From NCBI RefSeq assembly GCF_018881575.1, contig NZ_JACVQB010000001.1:234986-298985 (forward strand): 64,000 nucleotides of DNA. Direction: 5' to 3'. Every line of letters starts with the position of its first letter. Within the stretch, counting starts at the first letter, position 1. The translations under genes and the position numbers were made by a program. Below the pieces are notes generated by a model. That model had not been told where the DNA came from, made no database searches, and saw only the letters and a list, made by a program, of their open reading frames with translations. The stretch comes from Polynucleobacter sp. UK-Kesae-W10 (lineage in GTDB: Bacteria; Pseudomonadota; Gammaproteobacteria; Burkholderiales; Burkholderiaceae). Positions 37,093 to 49,492 of this stretch are shown here, piece by piece.

Positions 37093-37665
37093 ATGATTGA
37101 TTCTGAAGTAGCCGCAAATCCACAAGCTACCGGCAATATGCGCTGGTACGTTATTCATGCTTATTCAGGCATGGAAAAAAGCGTCAAAAAAGGCCTTGAG
37201 GAGCGTATTGCACGCTCTGGCATGCCTGAGAAGTTTGGCCGTATTTTGGTTCCCTCAGAAGAGGTCGTTGAGATCAAATCTGGCGCCAAATCCGTAACTG
37301 AGCGCCGTTTCTTCCCAGGGTACGTCTTAATTGAGATGGAAATGACCGACGAAAGCTGGCATTTGGTGAAAAATACGCCAAAAGTGACCGGATTCGTGGG
37401 TGGCGTACGCAACCGCCCAAGCCCGATTTCTACAGCAGAAGTCACCAAAATCATGGATCAAATGCAGGCTGGAGTGGATAAACCAAAGCCTAAGACCCTG
37501 TTTGAGGTGGGTGAGATGGTTCGCGTTAAAGAAGGTCCGTTTACTGACTTCAACGGAAACGTTGAGGAAGTGAACTATGAGAAGTCAAGATTGCGCGTTT
37601 CTGTTACAATTTTTGGCCGCGGTACCCCAGTTGAACTGGAGTTCGGCCAAGTAGAAAAGATGTAA
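37093..37665 (+). CDS. nusG: Transcription termination/antitermination factor NusG
   Basis: 190 residues from ATG 37093; an alternative ATG at 37138 would begin [11 protein letters not shown], the usual NusG start, so the first 15 residues may be a short lineage-specific extension. The NGN domain ([24 protein letters not shown]) binds RNA polymerase, and the KOW domain ([15 protein letters not shown]) binds Rho or ribosomal S10. Confidence 0.95.
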   Translation: MIDSEVAANPQATGNMRWYVIHAYSGMEKSVKKGLEERIARSGMPEKFGRILVPSEEVVEIKSGAKSVTERRFFPGYVLIEMEMTDESWHLVKNTPKVTGFVGGVRNRPSPISTAEVTKIMDQMQAGVDKPKPKTLFEVGEMVRVKEGPFTDFNGNVEEVNYEKSRLRVSVTIFGRGTPVELEFGQVEKM

Positions 37666-37832
37666 AAACAAGGACTTAGTCCGGTTTTGCAGTGCAGTAG
37701 TTTGTAGTACTAGATGGTTATTTAGATGTAGTAATTAACCGAGGAGCGGAGCTAGAAAGCCAAAAACTAGCGAAGCGTTAACTCAACGGCGGTCTTTCCT
37801 AATGAGGTTAGGCGCGCTTTAAGGAGCAACAC

Positions 37833-38264
37833 ATGGCAAAGAAGATTATTGGCTTTATTAAGCTGCAGATTCCTGCAGGTAAAGCAAATCCATCACCACC
37901 CGTAGGTCCAGCATTGGGTCAACGTGGCCTGAACATTATGGAATTCTGTAAGGCGTTCAATGCTCAAACTCAGAGCATGGAACCTGGCTTGCCAATTCCA
38001 GTCGTGATTACAGCGTTCGCTGATAAGAGCTTCACATTCATCATGAAGACTCCTCCAGCAACCATCATGATTAAGAAGGCTGCAAAGATCGAAAAAGGAT
38101 CACCACGTCCTCATACCGATAAGGTAGGAAAAATTACCCGTGCTCAAGCGGAAGAAATCGCTAAAGCAAAAATGCCAGATTTGACAGCAGCCGACATGGA
38201 CGCAGCTGTTAGAACAATCGCTGGTAGCGCCCGTTCCATGGGCATCACTGTGGAAGGTCTCTAA
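37833..38264 (+). CDS. rplK: 50S ribosomal protein L11
   Basis: 143 residues, part of the GTPase-associated centre with L10/L12. The N-terminal [21 protein letters not shown] is the conserved proline-rich segment; the C-terminal domain binds 23S rRNA. A 167-base gap precedes it, without a convincing promoter; it may be transcribed from the secE-nusG unit. AAGGAG precedes the ATG. Confidence 0.98.
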   Translation: MAKKIIGFIKLQIPAGKANPSPPVGPALGQRGLNIMEFCKAFNAQTQSMEPGLPIPVVITAFADKSFTFIMKTPPATIMIKKAAKIEKGSPRPHTDKVGKITRAQAEEIAKAKMPDLTAADMDAAVRTIAGSARSMGITVEGL

Positions 38265-38266
38265 TC

Positions 38267-38968
38267 ATGACTAAATTATCTAAACGCGTAAAAGCGATTC
38301 AATCTAAAGTTGATCGCAACAAGTTCTATCCATTAGAAGATGCGTTGAACCTCGTTAAAGAGTGTGCAACTGCTAAGTTTGACGAATCTATTGACGTTGC
38401 TGTTCAGCTCGGCATTGATGCTAAGAAATCTGACCAGGTTGTGCGCGGCGCGGTTGTGCTCCCAGCTGGTACAGGTAAGCATGTTCGCGTTGCTGTTTTT
38501 GCACAAGGCGAGAAGGCTGAACAAGCTAAAGCCGCAGGTGCAGAAATCGTTGGCATGGAAGATTTGGCCGATCAAATTAAAGGCGGCAAGATTGACTTTG
38601 ATGTGTTGATCGCATCCCCAGACACAATGAAAATTGTTGGTACTTTAGGTCAGGTATTGGGCCCACGTGGTTTGATGCCAAATCCAAAAGTTGGAACAGT
38701 GACACCTGACGTTGCTACTGCAGTTAAAAATGCAAAAGCTGGTCAAGTGCAGTTCCGTGTGGACAAAGCCGGTATTGTTCACGCAAGCATTGGCCGTCGT
38801 TCATTCGAGCCAGCTGCATTGAAATCCAACTTGCTCGCATTGCTTGAGGCTTTGAATAAAGCAAAACCTCCTGCATCTAAGGGCGTTTATTTAAAGAAGG
38901 TTGCCGTAAGCAGCACCATGGGTGCAGGCGTACGCGTAGACCAAGCATCGTTACAGGCAGCAGCTTAA
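38267..38968 (+). CDS. rplA: 50S ribosomal protein L1
   Basis: 233 residues, two-domain protein of the mobile L1 stalk that moves E-site tRNA. The [17 protein letters not shown] motif near 126-142 is its signature. Starts 2 bases after rplK. L1 usually represses translation of its own rplKA mRNA. Confidence 0.98.
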   Translation: MTKLSKRVKAIQSKVDRNKFYPLEDALNLVKECATAKFDESIDVAVQLGIDAKKSDQVVRGAVVLPAGTGKHVRVAVFAQGEKAEQAKAAGAEIVGMEDLADQIKGGKIDFDVLIASPDTMKIVGTLGQVLGPRGLMPNPKVGTVTPDVATAVKNAKAGQVQFRVDKAGIVHASIGRRSFEPAALKSNLLALLEALNKAKPPASKGVYLKKVAVSSTMGAGVRVDQASLQAAA

Positions 38969-39094
38969 TTAGCCTGTAGCAAAAAAGAACTTTGGGTCGA
39001 CTCCCGCTCTTTGAGTGAGAGTCGAACATCAAAGACCGTTGGTGAATTGGTTTGCTTGCATGGGAATGAATTCTTAATCGTTACGAAAGTAATA

Positions 39095-39163
39095 ACCAGC
39101 GCAGATGGCGACCCTGAAAAGATTTTCACAAGAACCTTTGTGAACAAATGATCAGACGCTGGT
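39095..39163 (+). promoter_or_regulatory. L10 leader-like mRNA structure
   Basis: ACCAGCG (39095-39101) pairs with CGCTGGT (39157-39163), enclosing a region with a strong inner hairpin (TTCACAA...TTGTGAA, about 39124-39143). The layout and position before rplJ resemble the L10-leader autoregulatory element; I could not align it to the covariance model. Confidence 0.6.
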
Positions 39164-39171
39164 GTGTAACC

Positions 39172-39194
39172 CCAACTGGAAACAGTTGGTTTTT
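39172..39194 (+). terminator. Terminator-like hairpin directly before the rplJ ribosome binding site
   Basis: CCAACTG (39172-39178), GAAA tetraloop, CAGTTGG (39183-39189), then TTTTT (39190-39194). It ends one base before TGGAG, the ribosome binding site for rplJ, so it could act as an attenuator or a stabilising hairpin. Confidence 0.6.
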
Positions 39195-39207
39195 ATGGAG
39201 TTAAACC

Positions 39208-39849
39208 GTGCCTTTGAATGTACAAGACAAAAAAGCGATTGTTGCTGATGTCGGCGCTCAATTGGCTGGAGCCCAAACCGTCGTGCTCGCTGAATACCGT
39301 GGTATTCCAGTAGAGCAGTTGACAAAGCTACGTGCTAGCGCACGTGACCAAGGTGTATATCTTCGCGTTTTGAAGAACACATTGGCACGCCGTGCAGCAC
39401 AAGGCACACAGTTTGAGCCTCTTGCTGATTCGATGGTTGGCCCCTTGATTTACGGCATTTCTGCTGATCCGATTGCTTCGGCAAAAGTATTGCAGGCATT
39501 TGCTAAGACTCAAGATTTGCTAGTCATTAAAGCTGGCTTATATAACGGCAAGTTGTTAGACGTTGCAGGCGTAAAAGCCCTCGCAACAATTCCAAGCCGC
39601 GAAGAGTTGTTATCTCAGTTGTTGGGCGTGATGTTGGCCCCAGTTTCTGCGATGGCTCGCGTATTGGGCGCAGTAGCAGCACAAAAGGCAGCTGGAGCGC
39701 CCGCTCCCGTAGCCGAAGCCGCAGCACCTGTAGAAGCAGCAGCCCCAGCAGCAGTAGCCGCTGAAGCCGCTCCTGAAGCAGCCGCTGAGCCTGCAGCCGC
39801 AGCCCCGGAAGCTGGAACAGAAGCAAACGAAACCCCTGCCGCTGAATAA
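39208..39849 (+). CDS. rplJ: 50S ribosomal protein L10
   Basis: 213 residues starting at GTG 39208. L10 anchors the L7/L12 dimers to the ribosome. The N-terminal 170 residues match L10 ([24 protein letters not shown]), while the C-terminal 40 or so residues are an Ala/Pro/Glu-rich low-complexity tail beyond the family's usual 165-175. ATGGAG is the ribosome binding site. It is followed by rplL after 36 bases. Confidence 0.95.
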   Translation: MPLNVQDKKAIVADVGAQLAGAQTVVLAEYRGIPVEQLTKLRASARDQGVYLRVLKNTLARRAAQGTQFEPLADSMVGPLIYGISADPIASAKVLQAFAKTQDLLVIKAGLYNGKLLDVAGVKALATIPSREELLSQLLGVMLAPVSAMARVLGAVAAQKAAGAPAPVAEAAAPVEAAAPAAVAAEAAPEAAAEPAAAAPEAGTEANETPAAE

Positions 39850-39885
39850 GCGACAGATTAACTATTTAAGTATTAGGAGCTAAAA

Positions 39886-40263
39886 ATGGCGATTACTAAA
39901 GAAGAAATCATTGAAGCAGTAGGTAGCATGTCCGTTATGGATTTGAACGACTTGGTTAAAGCGTTCGAAGAGAAGTTTGGTGTATCAGCTGCGGCGATGG
40001 CTGTTGCTGGTCCTGCTGGTGCCGGTGGTGCTGGTGCTGCTGCTGAAGAGCAAACTGAATTCACAGTAAACCTCGTTGAAGCTGGCGCAAACAAAGTTTC
40101 AGTAATTAAAGCAGTTCGCGAAATTACTGGTCTTGGTTTGAAAGAAGCTAAAGATTTGGTTGACGGTGCACCGAAGCCAATCAAAGAAGGCGTTGACAAG
40201 AAAACTGCTGAAGAAGCTAAGAAGAAGCTTGAAGAAGCTGGCGCTAAAGCAGAACTCAAGTAA
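39886..40263 (+). CDS. rplL: 50S ribosomal protein L7/L12
   Basis: 125 residues. The N-terminal dimerisation helix, the Ala/Gly hinge at about 42-52 and the C-terminal [30 protein letters not shown] are clear. Multicopy stalk protein that recruits translation GTPases. Strong TTAGGAGC ribosome binding site. Confidence 0.97.
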   Translation: MAITKEEIIEAVGSMSVMDLNDLVKAFEEKFGVSAAAMAVAGPAGAGGAGAAAEEQTEFTVNLVEAGANKVSVIKAVREITGLGLKEAKDLVDGAPKPIKEGVDKKTAEEAKKKLEEAGAKAELK

Positions 40264-40278
40264 TACAAACACTGCTGG

Positions 40279-40362
40279 CGCCTCTCACAAAGGGGCGTTA
40301 GCCATGTTGGGTTTGACCTCTAGAGGTCAAACCCGATTTCATTTCTGATTGAAATCGGGTTT
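40279..40362 (+). promoter_or_regulatory. Three hairpins between rplL and rpoB, two mutually exclusive
   Basis: CGCCTCT/AGGGGCG at 40279-40297, then the 26-bp perfect palindrome GGGTTTGACCTCT/AGAGGTCAAACCC (40309-40334), then AAACCCGATTTCA (40329-40341) with TGAAATCGGGTTT (40350-40362), loop of 8. The second and third share AAACCC, so only one can form. In E. coli the rplL-rpoB gap holds an attenuator and an RNase III site; similar control is likely here. Confidence 0.7.
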
Positions 40363-40489
40363 GCCTTCTGATACGACTGCAGAATGCAAGTTTGGTCGGA
40401 CACTAGATCTATCGGTTTAGTGTTGTCCGCCAGTGATTGGTAGTGGCCAATCGCCAAATCTTTGTACAGTCGCTGAATTCGGAGATGAA

Positions 40490-43400
40490 ATGAACTACAG
40501 CTTCACCGAACGCAAGCGAGTCCGTAAAAGCTTTGCTAAGCGAGTAAACAACCACCAGGTTCCGTACCTGATCGCAACGCAGCTGGAATCCTACGCTAAA
40601 TTTTTACAGGCTGATAAGCCGGCAATGTCTCGTCTTACTGAGGGACTTCAAGCCGCCTTTACATCAGCATTCCCAATTGTGTCTAACAACGGCTATGCAC
40701 GTATGGAATACGTGTCTTACCAGTTATCACAGCCACCATTTGACGTTAAAGAATGTCAACAGCGTGGTTACACCTACCACTCTGCCTTACGCGCAAAAGT
40801 TCGCTTGATTATTTATGATCGCGAAGCGCCTACTAAGGTTAAAGAGGTAAAAGAGAGCGAAGTCTACATGGGTGAAATTCCACTCATGACAGAAAATGGC
40901 TCTTTTGTGATCAATGGTACTGAGCGCGTGATCGTTTCTCAGTTGCACCGTTCCCCAGGCGTGTTCTTTGAGCACGATAAGGGCAAGACACACAGCTCAG
41001 GTAAGTTGCTGTTCTCAGCACGCATCATTCCTTACCGTGGTTCATGGCTCGATTTCGAGTTTGATCCAAAAGATATTCTCTATTTCCGCGTTGACCGTCG
41101 TCGTAAGATGCCTGTCACCATTTTGCTCAAAGCAATTGGTTTAAACAACGAACAGATTCTTGCTAATTTCTTTAACTTTGACCATTTCTCATTGACTGCC
41201 AATGGCGGTTCAATGGAATTTGTGCCAGAGCGTTTGCGTGGCCAGTTGGCTAGCTTTGATGTGCTTGATAAGAATGGTGTTGTGGTCATTCAAAAAGACA
41301 AGCGTATCAATGCTAAGCACATTCGCGAACTCGAAGCTGCTAAGACAAAGACAATCGCTGTACCAGATGATTACTTGGTTGGTCGCGTAGTTGCACGCAA
41401 TATTGTGGATCCAGATTCTGGTGAAATCTTGGCTTACGCTAATGATGAAATCACTGAAGAGTTGTTGGCGACATTGCGCGATGCAGGTATCAAGCAATTG
41501 GAAACCATCTACACCAATGATTTGGATTCTGGTGCGTATATTTCTCAGACATTGCGTACTGACGAAACTGCTGATCAAACAGCAGCGCGTATCGCTATCT
41601 ACCGCATGATGCGTCCTGGTGAGCCTCCAACAGAAGATGCTGTTGAAGCTTTGTTCCAGCGCTTGTTCTACAGCGAAGATACTTACGATTTATCCCGTGT
41701 TGGCCGTATGAAGGTCAATAGCCGTTTGAACCGTCCAGAAATGGAAGGTCCAATGGTTCTATCGAACGAAGATATCCTCGATACCATTAAGTCCCTCGTA
41801 GATTTGCGTAATGGCAAAGGCGAAGTAGACGATATCGATCACTTAGGTAATCGTCGTGTACGTTGCGTTGGTGAATTGGCTGAAAACCAATTCCGTGCTG
41901 GTTTGTCGCGTGTTGAGCGTGCAGTGAAAGAACGTCTCGGCCAAGCCGAAACTGAAAACCTCATGCCGCATGACTTGATTAACAGCAAGCCAATCTCTTC
42001 TGCTATTCGTGAGTTCTTCGGTTCTTCACAGTTGTCCCAGTTTATGGATCAGACCAACCCACTTTCAGAGATCACGCACAAGCGTCGTATTTCTGCATTG
42101 GGACCTGGTGGTTTGACACGTGAGCGCGCAGGCTTCGAAGTGCGCGACGTGCATCCAACCCACTACGGACGTGTTTGCCCAATCGAAACTCCAGAAGGAC
42201 CAAACATTGGTTTGATCAACTCACTCGCGTTATTTGCGCGCTTGAATGAGCATGGCTTCCTCGAGACTCCATACCGTAAAGTTTCTAATAGCAAGGTAAG
42301 TGATGAAGTTGTTTACCTCTCTGCGATTGAAGAAGCCAAGTATGTGATTGCTCAGGCAAATGCGACGATCGACAAGAGCGGTAAGTTGGCCGACGAATTG
42401 GTTTCTGCTCGTCAAGCCGGTGAGACCATGATGGTTAGCCCAGAGCGTATCGATTTCATCGACGTTGCTCCTAGCCAGATCGTTTCTGCTGCTGCTTCAC
42501 TCGTTCCATTCTTAGAGCACGATGATGCAAACCGTGCTTTGATGGGTGCGAACATGCAGCGTCAAGCAGTTCCTTGCTTGCGTCCAGATAAGCCATTGGT
42601 TGGTACGGGTCTAGAGCGTATTGTTGCGGTTGACTCCGGCACTGTTGTATTGGCAAGCCGCGGCGGTATCGTGGATTACGTTGATGCAAACCGTGTGGTG
42701 ATTCGTGTAAACGATGATGAAACTGCAGCTGGTGAAGTTGGTGTGGATATTTATAACCTCATCAAGTACACCCGCTCAAACCAAAACACCAATATCAACC
42801 AACGTCCAATCGTTAAGGTTGGCGATCGTGTAGCCCGCGGCGACGTTGTTGCTGACGGTGCATCTACCGATTTGGGTGAATTGGCTTTAGGTCAAAACAT
42901 GACTGTGGCATTTATGCCATGGAACGGTTACAACTTCGAAGACTCCATTTTGATCTCTGAGAAAGTTGTTGCTGACGACCGCTACACCTCTATTCATATT
43001 GAAGAGTTGTCAGTGGTTGCACGTGACACTAAGCTTGGTTCAGAAGAAATTACTCGCGATATCTCCAATTTGGCAGAGTCACAACTCTCCCGCTTGGATG
43101 AGAGCGGTATTGTGTACATCGGTGCTGAAGTTGAAGCAGGCGACGTATTGGTAGGCAAGGTAACTCCAAAGGGCGAGACTACTCTCACTCCTGAAGAGAA
43201 GCTCTTGCGTGCGATCTTCGGCGAAAAAGCATCTGATGTTAAAGATACTTCTTTGCGCGTTCCTTCAGGCATGGTTGGTACCGTTATTGATGTTCAAGTC
43301 TTCACCCGTGAAGGTATTGAGCGCGATGCCCGTGCACAGTCCATTATTCAAGAAGAATTACAACGCTATCGTTTGGACTTAAACGACCAGTTGCGTATTG

Positions 43401-44590
43401 TTGAGGGCGATGCCTTCATGCGTTTAGAAAAACTGTTAGTTGGCAAAGTTGCCAACGGCGGCCCCAAGAAATTGGCTAAAGGCACCAAGATTGACAAGGA
43501 TTACCTTGCTGATTTGGATAAATACCATTGGTTTGATATTCGTCCAGCTGATGATGATGTTGCTTCACAAGTTGAAGCGATCAAATCTTCAATCGAAGCC
43601 AAACGTAAACAGTTTGATGAGGCGTTTGAAGAGAAGCGCACCAAGCTTACCCAGGGCGATGATTTGCAGCCTGGTGTAACGAAAATGGTTAAGGTTTACC
43701 TAGCGGTTAAGCGTCGCTTACAGCCTGGTGACAAGATGGCTGGTCGTCACGGTAATAAGGGTGTGGTTTCTAAAATTGCCCCTGCGGAAGATATGCCATT
43801 TATGGCTGACGGACGCCCTGTAGACATCGTCTTGAATCCATTAGGTGTTCCTTCCCGTATGAACGTTGGTCAGATCTTGGAAACTCACTTAGGTTGGGCG
43901 GCTCAAGGTATTGGTAAGCGTATCGATGAAATGGTTCGTCAACAAGCTAAGCAAGCCGAACTGCGTAAGTTCTTCAAGCAGCTTTACAACGAAACAGGCC
44001 GTCAAGAAGACATCGACAATTTCACTGATGAGCAGATCACGGTATTGGCAGAGAATTTGCGCCAAGGCTTGCCATTTGCAACACCAGTGTTTGACGGTGC
44101 TACTGAGGCTGAAATCGGTCGCATGCTCGAGTTGGCATACCCGCAAGATGTTGCTGCGTCATTGCAGATGACCCCTTCACGTCAACAAATGGTTTTATTT
44201 GACGGCCGTACTGGTGATCAGTTCGAGCGTCCAGTAACTGTTGGCGTAATGCACGTCTTGAAACTCCACCACTTGGTTGATGACAAGATGCATGCTCGTT
44301 CGACTGGACCTTACTCTTTAGTAACGCAACAGCCATTGGGCGGTAAAGCTCAGTTCGGTGGTCAGCGCTTTGGTGAGATGGAAGTCTGGGCCCTCGAAGC
44401 ATACGGTGCTTCATATGTCTTGCAGGAAATGCTGACAGTGAAGTCCGATGACGTCGCAGGCCGTACCAAGGTTTACGAAAACATCGTCAAGGGCGAGCAC
44501 ACGATTGATGCTGGTATGCCCGAATCCTTCAACGTATTGGTAAAAGAAATCCGTTCGTTGGGTATTGACATTGACATGGAGCGCAACTGA
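40490..44590 (+). CDS. rpoB: RNA polymerase subunit beta
   Basis: 1,366 residues. I chose ATG 40490, with GGAG at 40481-40484 and the normal start [18 protein letters not shown]. Rif-region residues ([26 protein letters not shown]) are of the wild-type form. The C-terminal [14 protein letters not shown] (the beta clamp region) is intact. One base separates it from rpoC. Confidence 0.99.
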   Translation: MNYSFTERKRVRKSFAKRVNNHQVPYLIATQLESYAKFLQADKPAMSRLTEGLQAAFTSAFPIVSNNGYARMEYVSYQLSQPPFDVKECQQRGYTYHSALRAKVRLIIYDREAPTKVKEVKESEVYMGEIPLMTENGSFVINGTERVIVSQLHRSPGVFFEHDKGKTHSSGKLLFSARIIPYRGSWLDFEFDPKDILYFRVDRRRKMPVTILLKAIGLNNEQILANFFNFDHFSLTANGGSMEFVPERLRGQLASFDVLDKNGVVVIQKDKRINAKHIRELEAAKTKTIAVPDDYLVGRVVARNIVDPDSGEILAYANDEITEELLATLRDAGIKQLETIYTNDLDSGAYISQTLRTDETADQTAARIAIYRMMRPGEPPTEDAVEALFQRLFYSEDTYDLSRVGRMKVNSRLNRPEMEGPMVLSNEDILDTIKSLVDLRNGKGEVDDIDHLGNRRVRCVGELAENQFRAGLSRVERAVKERLGQAETENLMPHDLINSKPISSAIREFFGSSQLSQFMDQTNPLSEITHKRRISALGPGGLTRERAGFEVRDVHPTHYGRVCPIETPEGPNIGLINSLALFARLNEHGFLETPYRKVSNSKVSDEVVYLSAIEEAKYVIAQANATIDKSGKLADELVSARQAGETMMVSPERIDFIDVAPSQIVSAAASLVPFLEHDDANRALMGANMQRQAVPCLRPDKPLVGTGLERIVAVDSGTVVLASRGGIVDYVDANRVVIRVNDDETAAGEVGVDIYNLIKYTRSNQNTNINQRPIVKVGDRVARGDVVADGASTDLGELALGQNMTVAFMPWNGYNFEDSILISEKVVADDRYTSIHIEELSVVARDTKLGSEEITRDISNLAESQLSRLDESGIVYIGAEVEAGDVLVGKVTPKGETTLTPEEKLLRAIFGEKASDVKDTSLRVPSGMVGTVIDVQVFTREGIERDARAQSIIQEELQRYRLDLNDQLRIVEGDAFMRLEKLLVGKVANGGPKKLAKGTKIDKDYLADLDKYHWFDIRPADDDVASQVEAIKSSIEAKRKQFDEAFEEKRTKLTQGDDLQPGVTKMVKVYLAVKRRLQPGDKMAGRHGNKGVVSKIAPAEDMPFMADGRPVDIVLNPLGVPSRMNVGQILETHLGWAAQGIGKRIDEMVRQQAKQAELRKFFKQLYNETGRQEDIDNFTDEQITVLAENLRQGLPFATPVFDGATEAEIGRMLELAYPQDVAASLQMTPSRQQMVLFDGRTGDQFERPVTVGVMHVLKLHHLVDDKMHARSTGPYSLVTQQPLGGKAQFGGQRFGEMEVWALEAYGASYVLQEMLTVKSDDVAGRTKVYENIVKGEHTIDAGMPESFNVLVKEIRSLGIDIDMERN

Positions 44591-44591
44591 T

Positions 44592-47500
44592 ATGAAAGCA
44601 TTGCTCGATTTATTTAAGCAAACGCAGGGTGATGAGCAGTTTGATGTCATCAAGATTGGCCTCGCATCTCCTGAGAAAATTCGCTCATGGTCTTTTGGTG
44701 AAGTACGCAAACCAGAAACCATCAACTACCGGACTTTTAAGCCCGAGCGTGATGGTTTGTTCTGCGCCAAGATTTTTGGACCAACCAAAGACTACGAGTG
44801 CTTATGCGGCAAGTACAAGCGCTTAAAGTTCCGTGGCGTAATTTGTGAGAAGTGCGGTGTTGAAGTTACTCTCGCTAAAGTACGTCGTGAGCGCATGGGC
44901 CATATTGAGTTGGCAGCCCCTGTAGCGCATATCTGGTTCTTGAAGTCCCTCCCATCCCGTTTGGGTATGGTTCTCGATATGACATTGCGTGATATCGAGC
45001 GCGTTCTTTACTTTGAAGCATATGTAGTCGTTGATCCCGGCATGACTCCTGAAGGCGCAATGAAGCGCGGTCAGATCATGTCTGAAGATGAATACATCGC
45101 TAAGACTGAAGAGTACGGTGACGGTGCATTTACTGCCATCATGGGCGCGGAAGGTATTCGTGATCTCTTGCGTTCAATTGATATTGATCGTGAAGTAGAG
45201 ACGATTCGCGCTGAATTGAAGGCCACTGGTAGCGATGCCAAGATCAAGAAATACGCTAAGCGCTTAAAAGTGCTTGAGGCTTTCCAGACTTCGGGTATTA
45301 AGCCTGACTGGATGATCATGGAAGTATTGCCAGTATTGCCACCAGAGTTGCGCCCATTGGTGCCATTGGATGGCGGTCGCTTTGCAACCTCCGATTTGAA
45401 CGACCTCTATCGTCGTGTAATCAACCGTAACAACCGCTTGAAGCGTTTGTTAGAGTTGCGCGCACCAGAGATCATCGTTCGTAACGAAAAACGCATGCTG
45501 CAAGAAGCGGTTGACTCATTACTCGACAACGGTCGTCGCGGTAAGGCTATGACAGGCGCTAACAAGCGTCCTCTCAAGTCCTTGGCTGAGATGATTAAAG
45601 GTAAGAGCGGTCGTTTCCGTCAAAACTTGTTGGGTAAACGCGTTGACTACTCTGGTCGTTCAGTCATCGTGGTTGGTCCTACATTGAAATTGCATCAGTG
45701 CGGCTTACCAAAATTGATGGCTTTGGAGTTGTTCAAGCCATTCATTTTCAACAAGCTTGAGACTTTAGGAATCGCAACCACGATTAAGGCTGCGAAGAAA
45801 GAAGTTGAAAGCCAGACTCCAATCGTTTGGGACATTCTCGAAGAAGTGATTCGTGAACATCCAATCATGTTGAACCGTGCGCCTACATTGCACCGTCTCG
45901 GTATTCAGGCTTTCGAGCCAATGCTGATTGAAGGCAAGGCAATCCAATTGCACCCATTAGTTTGCGCGGCATTTAACGCGGACTTTGACGGTGACCAAAT
46001 GGCGGTTCACGTTCCTTTGTCGCTCGAAGCGCAAATGGAAGCACGTACCTTGATGTTAGCTTCGAACAACGTATTGTTCCCAGCTAACGGCGAGCCATCC
46101 ATCGTTCCTTCACAGGACGTGGTGTTGGGTCTGTACTACGCTACCCGTGACAAGATCAACGGCAAAGGCGAGGGCATGGTCTTCGCTAACATTACTGAAG
46201 TATTGCGTGCATTCGAAGCAGGTCAAGTTGAATTGGCTTCTCGCGTTGCTGTACGTATTACTGAGTATGAGATCGTGGATAAGAAAGCAGAAGGCGATGC
46301 GCGTTTTGCTGAGAAGACCAAGATCTATCAAACATCCGTTGGCCGTGCAATCTTGTCTGAGATTTTGCCAAAAGGCATGTCTTTCGAGGAAATCAACAAG
46401 CCTTTGAAGAAAAAAGAAATCTCACGCTTGATTAACACTTCATTCCGTAAGTGCGGTTTGCGTGAAACAGTGATTTTTGCTGACCGTCTCTTGCAGTCTG
46501 GTTTCCGTTTGGCGACTAACGCTGGTATCTCTGTTGCGATCGACGATATGTTGATCCCAACCTCTAAAGAGCGCATCATCACTGAAGCCTCTTCTAAGGT
46601 GAAAGAGTATGACAAGCAGTTCATGTCAGGCCTTGTAACTAATCAAGAACGTTATAACAACGTGGTTGATATTTGGGGTGCCGCAGGCGACCAAGTTGGC
46701 AAGGCGATGATGGATGAGTTGTCACACGTTGACGTACTCGACCGTAACGGTAAGACTGTGCGTCAGGAATCCTTTAACTCCATCTACATGATGGCGGATT
46801 CTGGTGCCCGTGGATCTGCAGCGCAGATTCGTCAGTTGGCTGGTATGCGTGGTTTGATGGCTAAGCCTGATGGCTCCATCATTGAAACCCCAATTACTGC
46901 GAACTTCCGTGAAGGTTTGAACGTATTGCAGTACTTCATTTCAACCCACGGTGCTCGTAAAGGTCTGGCTGATACAGCGTTAAAGACAGCTAACTCTGGT
47001 TATTTGACACGTCGTTTATGTGACGTTACTCAAGACCTCGTGGTGATCGAAGAGGATTGCGGCGCAACTTCTGGCGTAACAATGAAGGCCTTGGTTGAGG
47101 GCGGCGAAATTATCGAAGCATTGCGCGATCGTATTTTGGGTCGTGTATGTATTGGTGACATTGTTCATCCTGATACACAAGAAGTCATCGTTCCTAACGA
47201 CACATTGCTCGACGAAGATCATGTTGATCAAATCGTTGCATTGGGTATCGACGAAGTTAAAGTTCGCACAGTATTGTCTTGCTTAACTCGCTTTGGCTTG
47301 TGCGCTAAGTGCTACGGACGTGACCTTGGTCGCGGTGGTTTGGTAAACGTTGGTGAAGCGGTGGGTGTTATCGCTGCTCAGTCCATCGGTGAGCCAGGCA
47401 CACAGTTGACCATGCGTACCTTCCACATTGGTGGTGCAGCGTCACGTGCTTTGGTTGCAAGCAATATTGAAGCTAAATCAAATGGTGCTTTGAAGTTCTC

Positions 47501-48854
47501 CGGCACGATGCGTGTTGTGAAGAACGCGAAGGGTGAGCAGATCGTGATTTCACGTTCTGGCGAAGCCTTGATCGTTGACGAGAATGGTCGTGAGCGCGAG
47601 CGTCATAAAGTGCCTTACGGTGCAACTCTCTTGTTGAAAGAAGATGCAGCGGTTAAAGCTGGTGCAAGCTTGGCAACATGGGATCCATTAACACGCCCGA
47701 TTATTTCTGAGTACGCTGGTATCGCTCGCTTTGACAACGTTGAAGAAGGTGTAACCGTTGCTAAGCAGGTTGACGAGGTAACTGGTCTTTCCACTCTGGT
47801 GGTTATTGACGGTAAGCGCCGTTCTGCAGCAAGCAAAGGCGTTCGCCCTGTCATCAATTTGATTGATGACAAAGGCAATGACGTCATGATCGCTGGTACT
47901 GATCACCCAGTAAACATTGGCCTCCAAGTGGGCGCTTTGATTACTGTTAAAGATGGTCAGAAAGTCGAAGTTGGTGAAGTATTGGCACGTATTCCAATCG
48001 AATCACAGAAGACTCGCGACATTACTGGTGGTTTGCCACGCGTTGCAGAATTGTTCGAAGCCCGTTCACCAAAAGATGCAGCTGTTTTGGCGAAAGTTAC
48101 TGGAACAGTTTCCTTCGGTAAAGAAACCAAAGGTAAACAACGTTTGGTGATTACCGATATGGACGGTGAAGCCAATGAATTCTTGATTCCTAAAGAGAAG
48201 CAAGTTCTCGTTCATGACGGTCAAGTTGTGAACAAGGGCGAGATGATTGTGGAAGGCCCTGCTGATCCACACGACATCTTGACTCTCAAAGGTATCGAAG
48301 AGTTGGCAATCTACATCGTTGACGAAGTTCAAGACGTTTATCGTCTCCAGGGTGTGAAGATCAATGACAAGCACATTGAAGTAATCGTGCGTCAGATGTT
48401 GCGTCGCGTTCAGGTAACTGATCCAGGCGATACATCCTTCATCACCGGTGAACAAGTTGAGCGTTCTAAGTTGTATGACGCAAACGATGCCGTGATCGCC
48501 CAAGGTAAGCACCCAGCTCAGTTCGATAACGTGTTGCTCGGTATTACAAAGGCATCCTTGTCGACCGACAGCTTCATCTCAGCGGCTTCTTTCCAAGAAA
48601 CCACGCGTGTATTGACCGAAGCCGCAATTATGGGCAAGACCGATACACTCCGTGGCCTCAAGGAAAACGTCATTATTGGTCGTTTGATCCCTGCTGGTAC
48701 CGGCTTGTCATATCGCCGTGCACGCAAGGTCAGAGAGCAATTCGAGCGTGATCGCGCTCAAATGATTGCCGCCGAAGAGGAAGCATTGGCTAACGCCCCC
48801 GTAGAAATCGAGGCTGAAGTCGTTGCTCCTGCTGGGGAGGCTGATCCGAGCTAA
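44592..48854 (+). CDS. rpoC: RNA polymerase subunit beta prime
   Basis: 1,420 residues, starting at ATG 44592. N-terminal zinc site CLCGKYKRL...CEKCG near 70-88, catalytic NADFDGD with three Asp residues, and the second zinc cluster [13 protein letters not shown] near 898-910 are present. The tail is Ala/Glu-rich. A strong terminator follows 11 bases after the stop. Confidence 0.99.
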   Translation: MKALLDLFKQTQGDEQFDVIKIGLASPEKIRSWSFGEVRKPETINYRTFKPERDGLFCAKIFGPTKDYECLCGKYKRLKFRGVICEKCGVEVTLAKVRRERMGHIELAAPVAHIWFLKSLPSRLGMVLDMTLRDIERVLYFEAYVVVDPGMTPEGAMKRGQIMSEDEYIAKTEEYGDGAFTAIMGAEGIRDLLRSIDIDREVETIRAELKATGSDAKIKKYAKRLKVLEAFQTSGIKPDWMIMEVLPVLPPELRPLVPLDGGRFATSDLNDLYRRVINRNNRLKRLLELRAPEIIVRNEKRMLQEAVDSLLDNGRRGKAMTGANKRPLKSLAEMIKGKSGRFRQNLLGKRVDYSGRSVIVVGPTLKLHQCGLPKLMALELFKPFIFNKLETLGIATTIKAAKKEVESQTPIVWDILEEVIREHPIMLNRAPTLHRLGIQAFEPMLIEGKAIQLHPLVCAAFNADFDGDQMAVHVPLSLEAQMEARTLMLASNNVLFPANGEPSIVPSQDVVLGLYYATRDKINGKGEGMVFANITEVLRAFEAGQVELASRVAVRITEYEIVDKKAEGDARFAEKTKIYQTSVGRAILSEILPKGMSFEEINKPLKKKEISRLINTSFRKCGLRETVIFADRLLQSGFRLATNAGISVAIDDMLIPTSKERIITEASSKVKEYDKQFMSGLVTNQERYNNVVDIWGAAGDQVGKAMMDELSHVDVLDRNGKTVRQESFNSIYMMADSGARGSAAQIRQLAGMRGLMAKPDGSIIETPITANFREGLNVLQYFISTHGARKGLADTALKTANSGYLTRRLCDVTQDLVVIEEDCGATSGVTMKALVEGGEIIEALRDRILGRVCIGDIVHPDTQEVIVPNDTLLDEDHVDQIVALGIDEVKVRTVLSCLTRFGLCAKCYGRDLGRGGLVNVGEAVGVIAAQSIGEPGTQLTMRTFHIGGAASRALVASNIEAKSNGALKFSGTMRVVKNAKGEQIVISRSGEALIVDENGRERERHKVPYGATLLLKEDAAVKAGASLATWDPLTRPIISEYAGIARFDNVEEGVTVAKQVDEVTGLSTLVVIDGKRRSAASKGVRPVINLIDDKGNDVMIAGTDHPVNIGLQVGALITVKDGQKVEVGEVLARIPIESQKTRDITGGLPRVAELFEARSPKDAAVLAKVTGTVSFGKETKGKQRLVITDMDGEANEFLIPKEKQVLVHDGQVVNKGEMIVEGPADPHDILTLKGIEELAIYIVDEVQDVYRLQGVKINDKHIEVIVRQMLRRVQVTDPGDTSFITGEQVERSKLYDANDAVIAQGKHPAQFDNVLLGITKASLSTDSFISAASFQETTRVLTEAAIMGKTDTLRGLKENVIIGRLIPAGTGLSYRRARKVREQFERDRAQMIAAEEEALANAPVEIEAEVVAPAGEADPS

Positions 48855-48864
48855 TTTGGTAATT

Positions 48865-48887
48865 CTGGCCAGAAATGGCCAGTTTTT
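48865..48887 (+). terminator. Intrinsic terminator after rpoC
   Basis: CTGGCC (48865-48870), 6-base loop, GGCCAG (48877-48882), then TTTTT (48883-48887). Confidence 0.88.
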
Positions 48888-48897
48888 CCCTTCGAGG

Positions 48898-48926
48898 TTG
48901 ACGGGAAGGGCTGGCCAAGCTAGAAT
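48898..48926 (+). promoter_or_regulatory. Promoter of the str operon (rpsL)
   Basis: TTGACG (48898-48903), 17-base spacer, TAGAAT (48921-48926). It starts 11 bases after the T run of the rpoC terminator and leaves a leader of about 100 bases before rpsL. Confidence 0.82.
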
Positions 48927-49030
48927 GCTGAGTTCTACTGATTCAGAAGAGGGTCTTTTTGACCTAGAAATTCTCTAAGTCATTGATTTTCTTGAAGAAA
49001 GCAACAAAGAAGTACTAACCGAGCTATTTT

Positions 49031-49411
49031 ATGCCAACAATTAATCAATTATTACGCAAGCCAAGAACAAGGCTTACCGTTAAAAGCAAGAGCCCTGCGC
49101 TGCAAAACAGCCCGCAGCGCCGTGGTGTTTGTACACGTGTGTACACCACTACTCCTAAAAAGCCTAACTCTGCGCTTCGTAAAGTAGCCAAAGTTCGCTT
49201 AACCAATGGCTTTGAAGTTATTTCATACATTGGCGGTGAAGGCCATAACCTCCAGGAACACTCAGTTGTGTTGATCCGTGGCGGTCGTGTAAAGGACTTG
49301 CCAGGTGTGCGTTATCACATCGTTCGCGGTTCTTTGGACTTGCAAGGTGTTAAAGATCGTAAGCAAGCCCGTTCTAAATACGGTGCTAAGCGCGCTAAGA
49401 AAGCTGCTTAA
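49031..49411 (+). CDS. rpsL: 30S ribosomal protein S12
   Basis: 126 residues. The loop [18 protein letters not shown] at about 39-56 carries the wild-type Lys43-equivalent (streptomycin-sensitive form), and the conserved [10 protein letters not shown] follows. First gene of the str cluster. Confidence 0.98.
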   Translation: MPTINQLLRKPRTRLTVKSKSPALQNSPQRRGVCTRVYTTTPKKPNSALRKVAKVRLTNGFEVISYIGGEGHNLQEHSVVLIRGGRVKDLPGVRYHIVRGSLDLQGVKDRKQARSKYGAKRAKKAA

Positions 49412-49492
49412 TTATTTAATTAAGCAGCAGTAGTTTCGCAGTAAGCAATTTGCAGTAAGTCATTGTTTGTCAGACTTAAAAGACAAGTAAGT

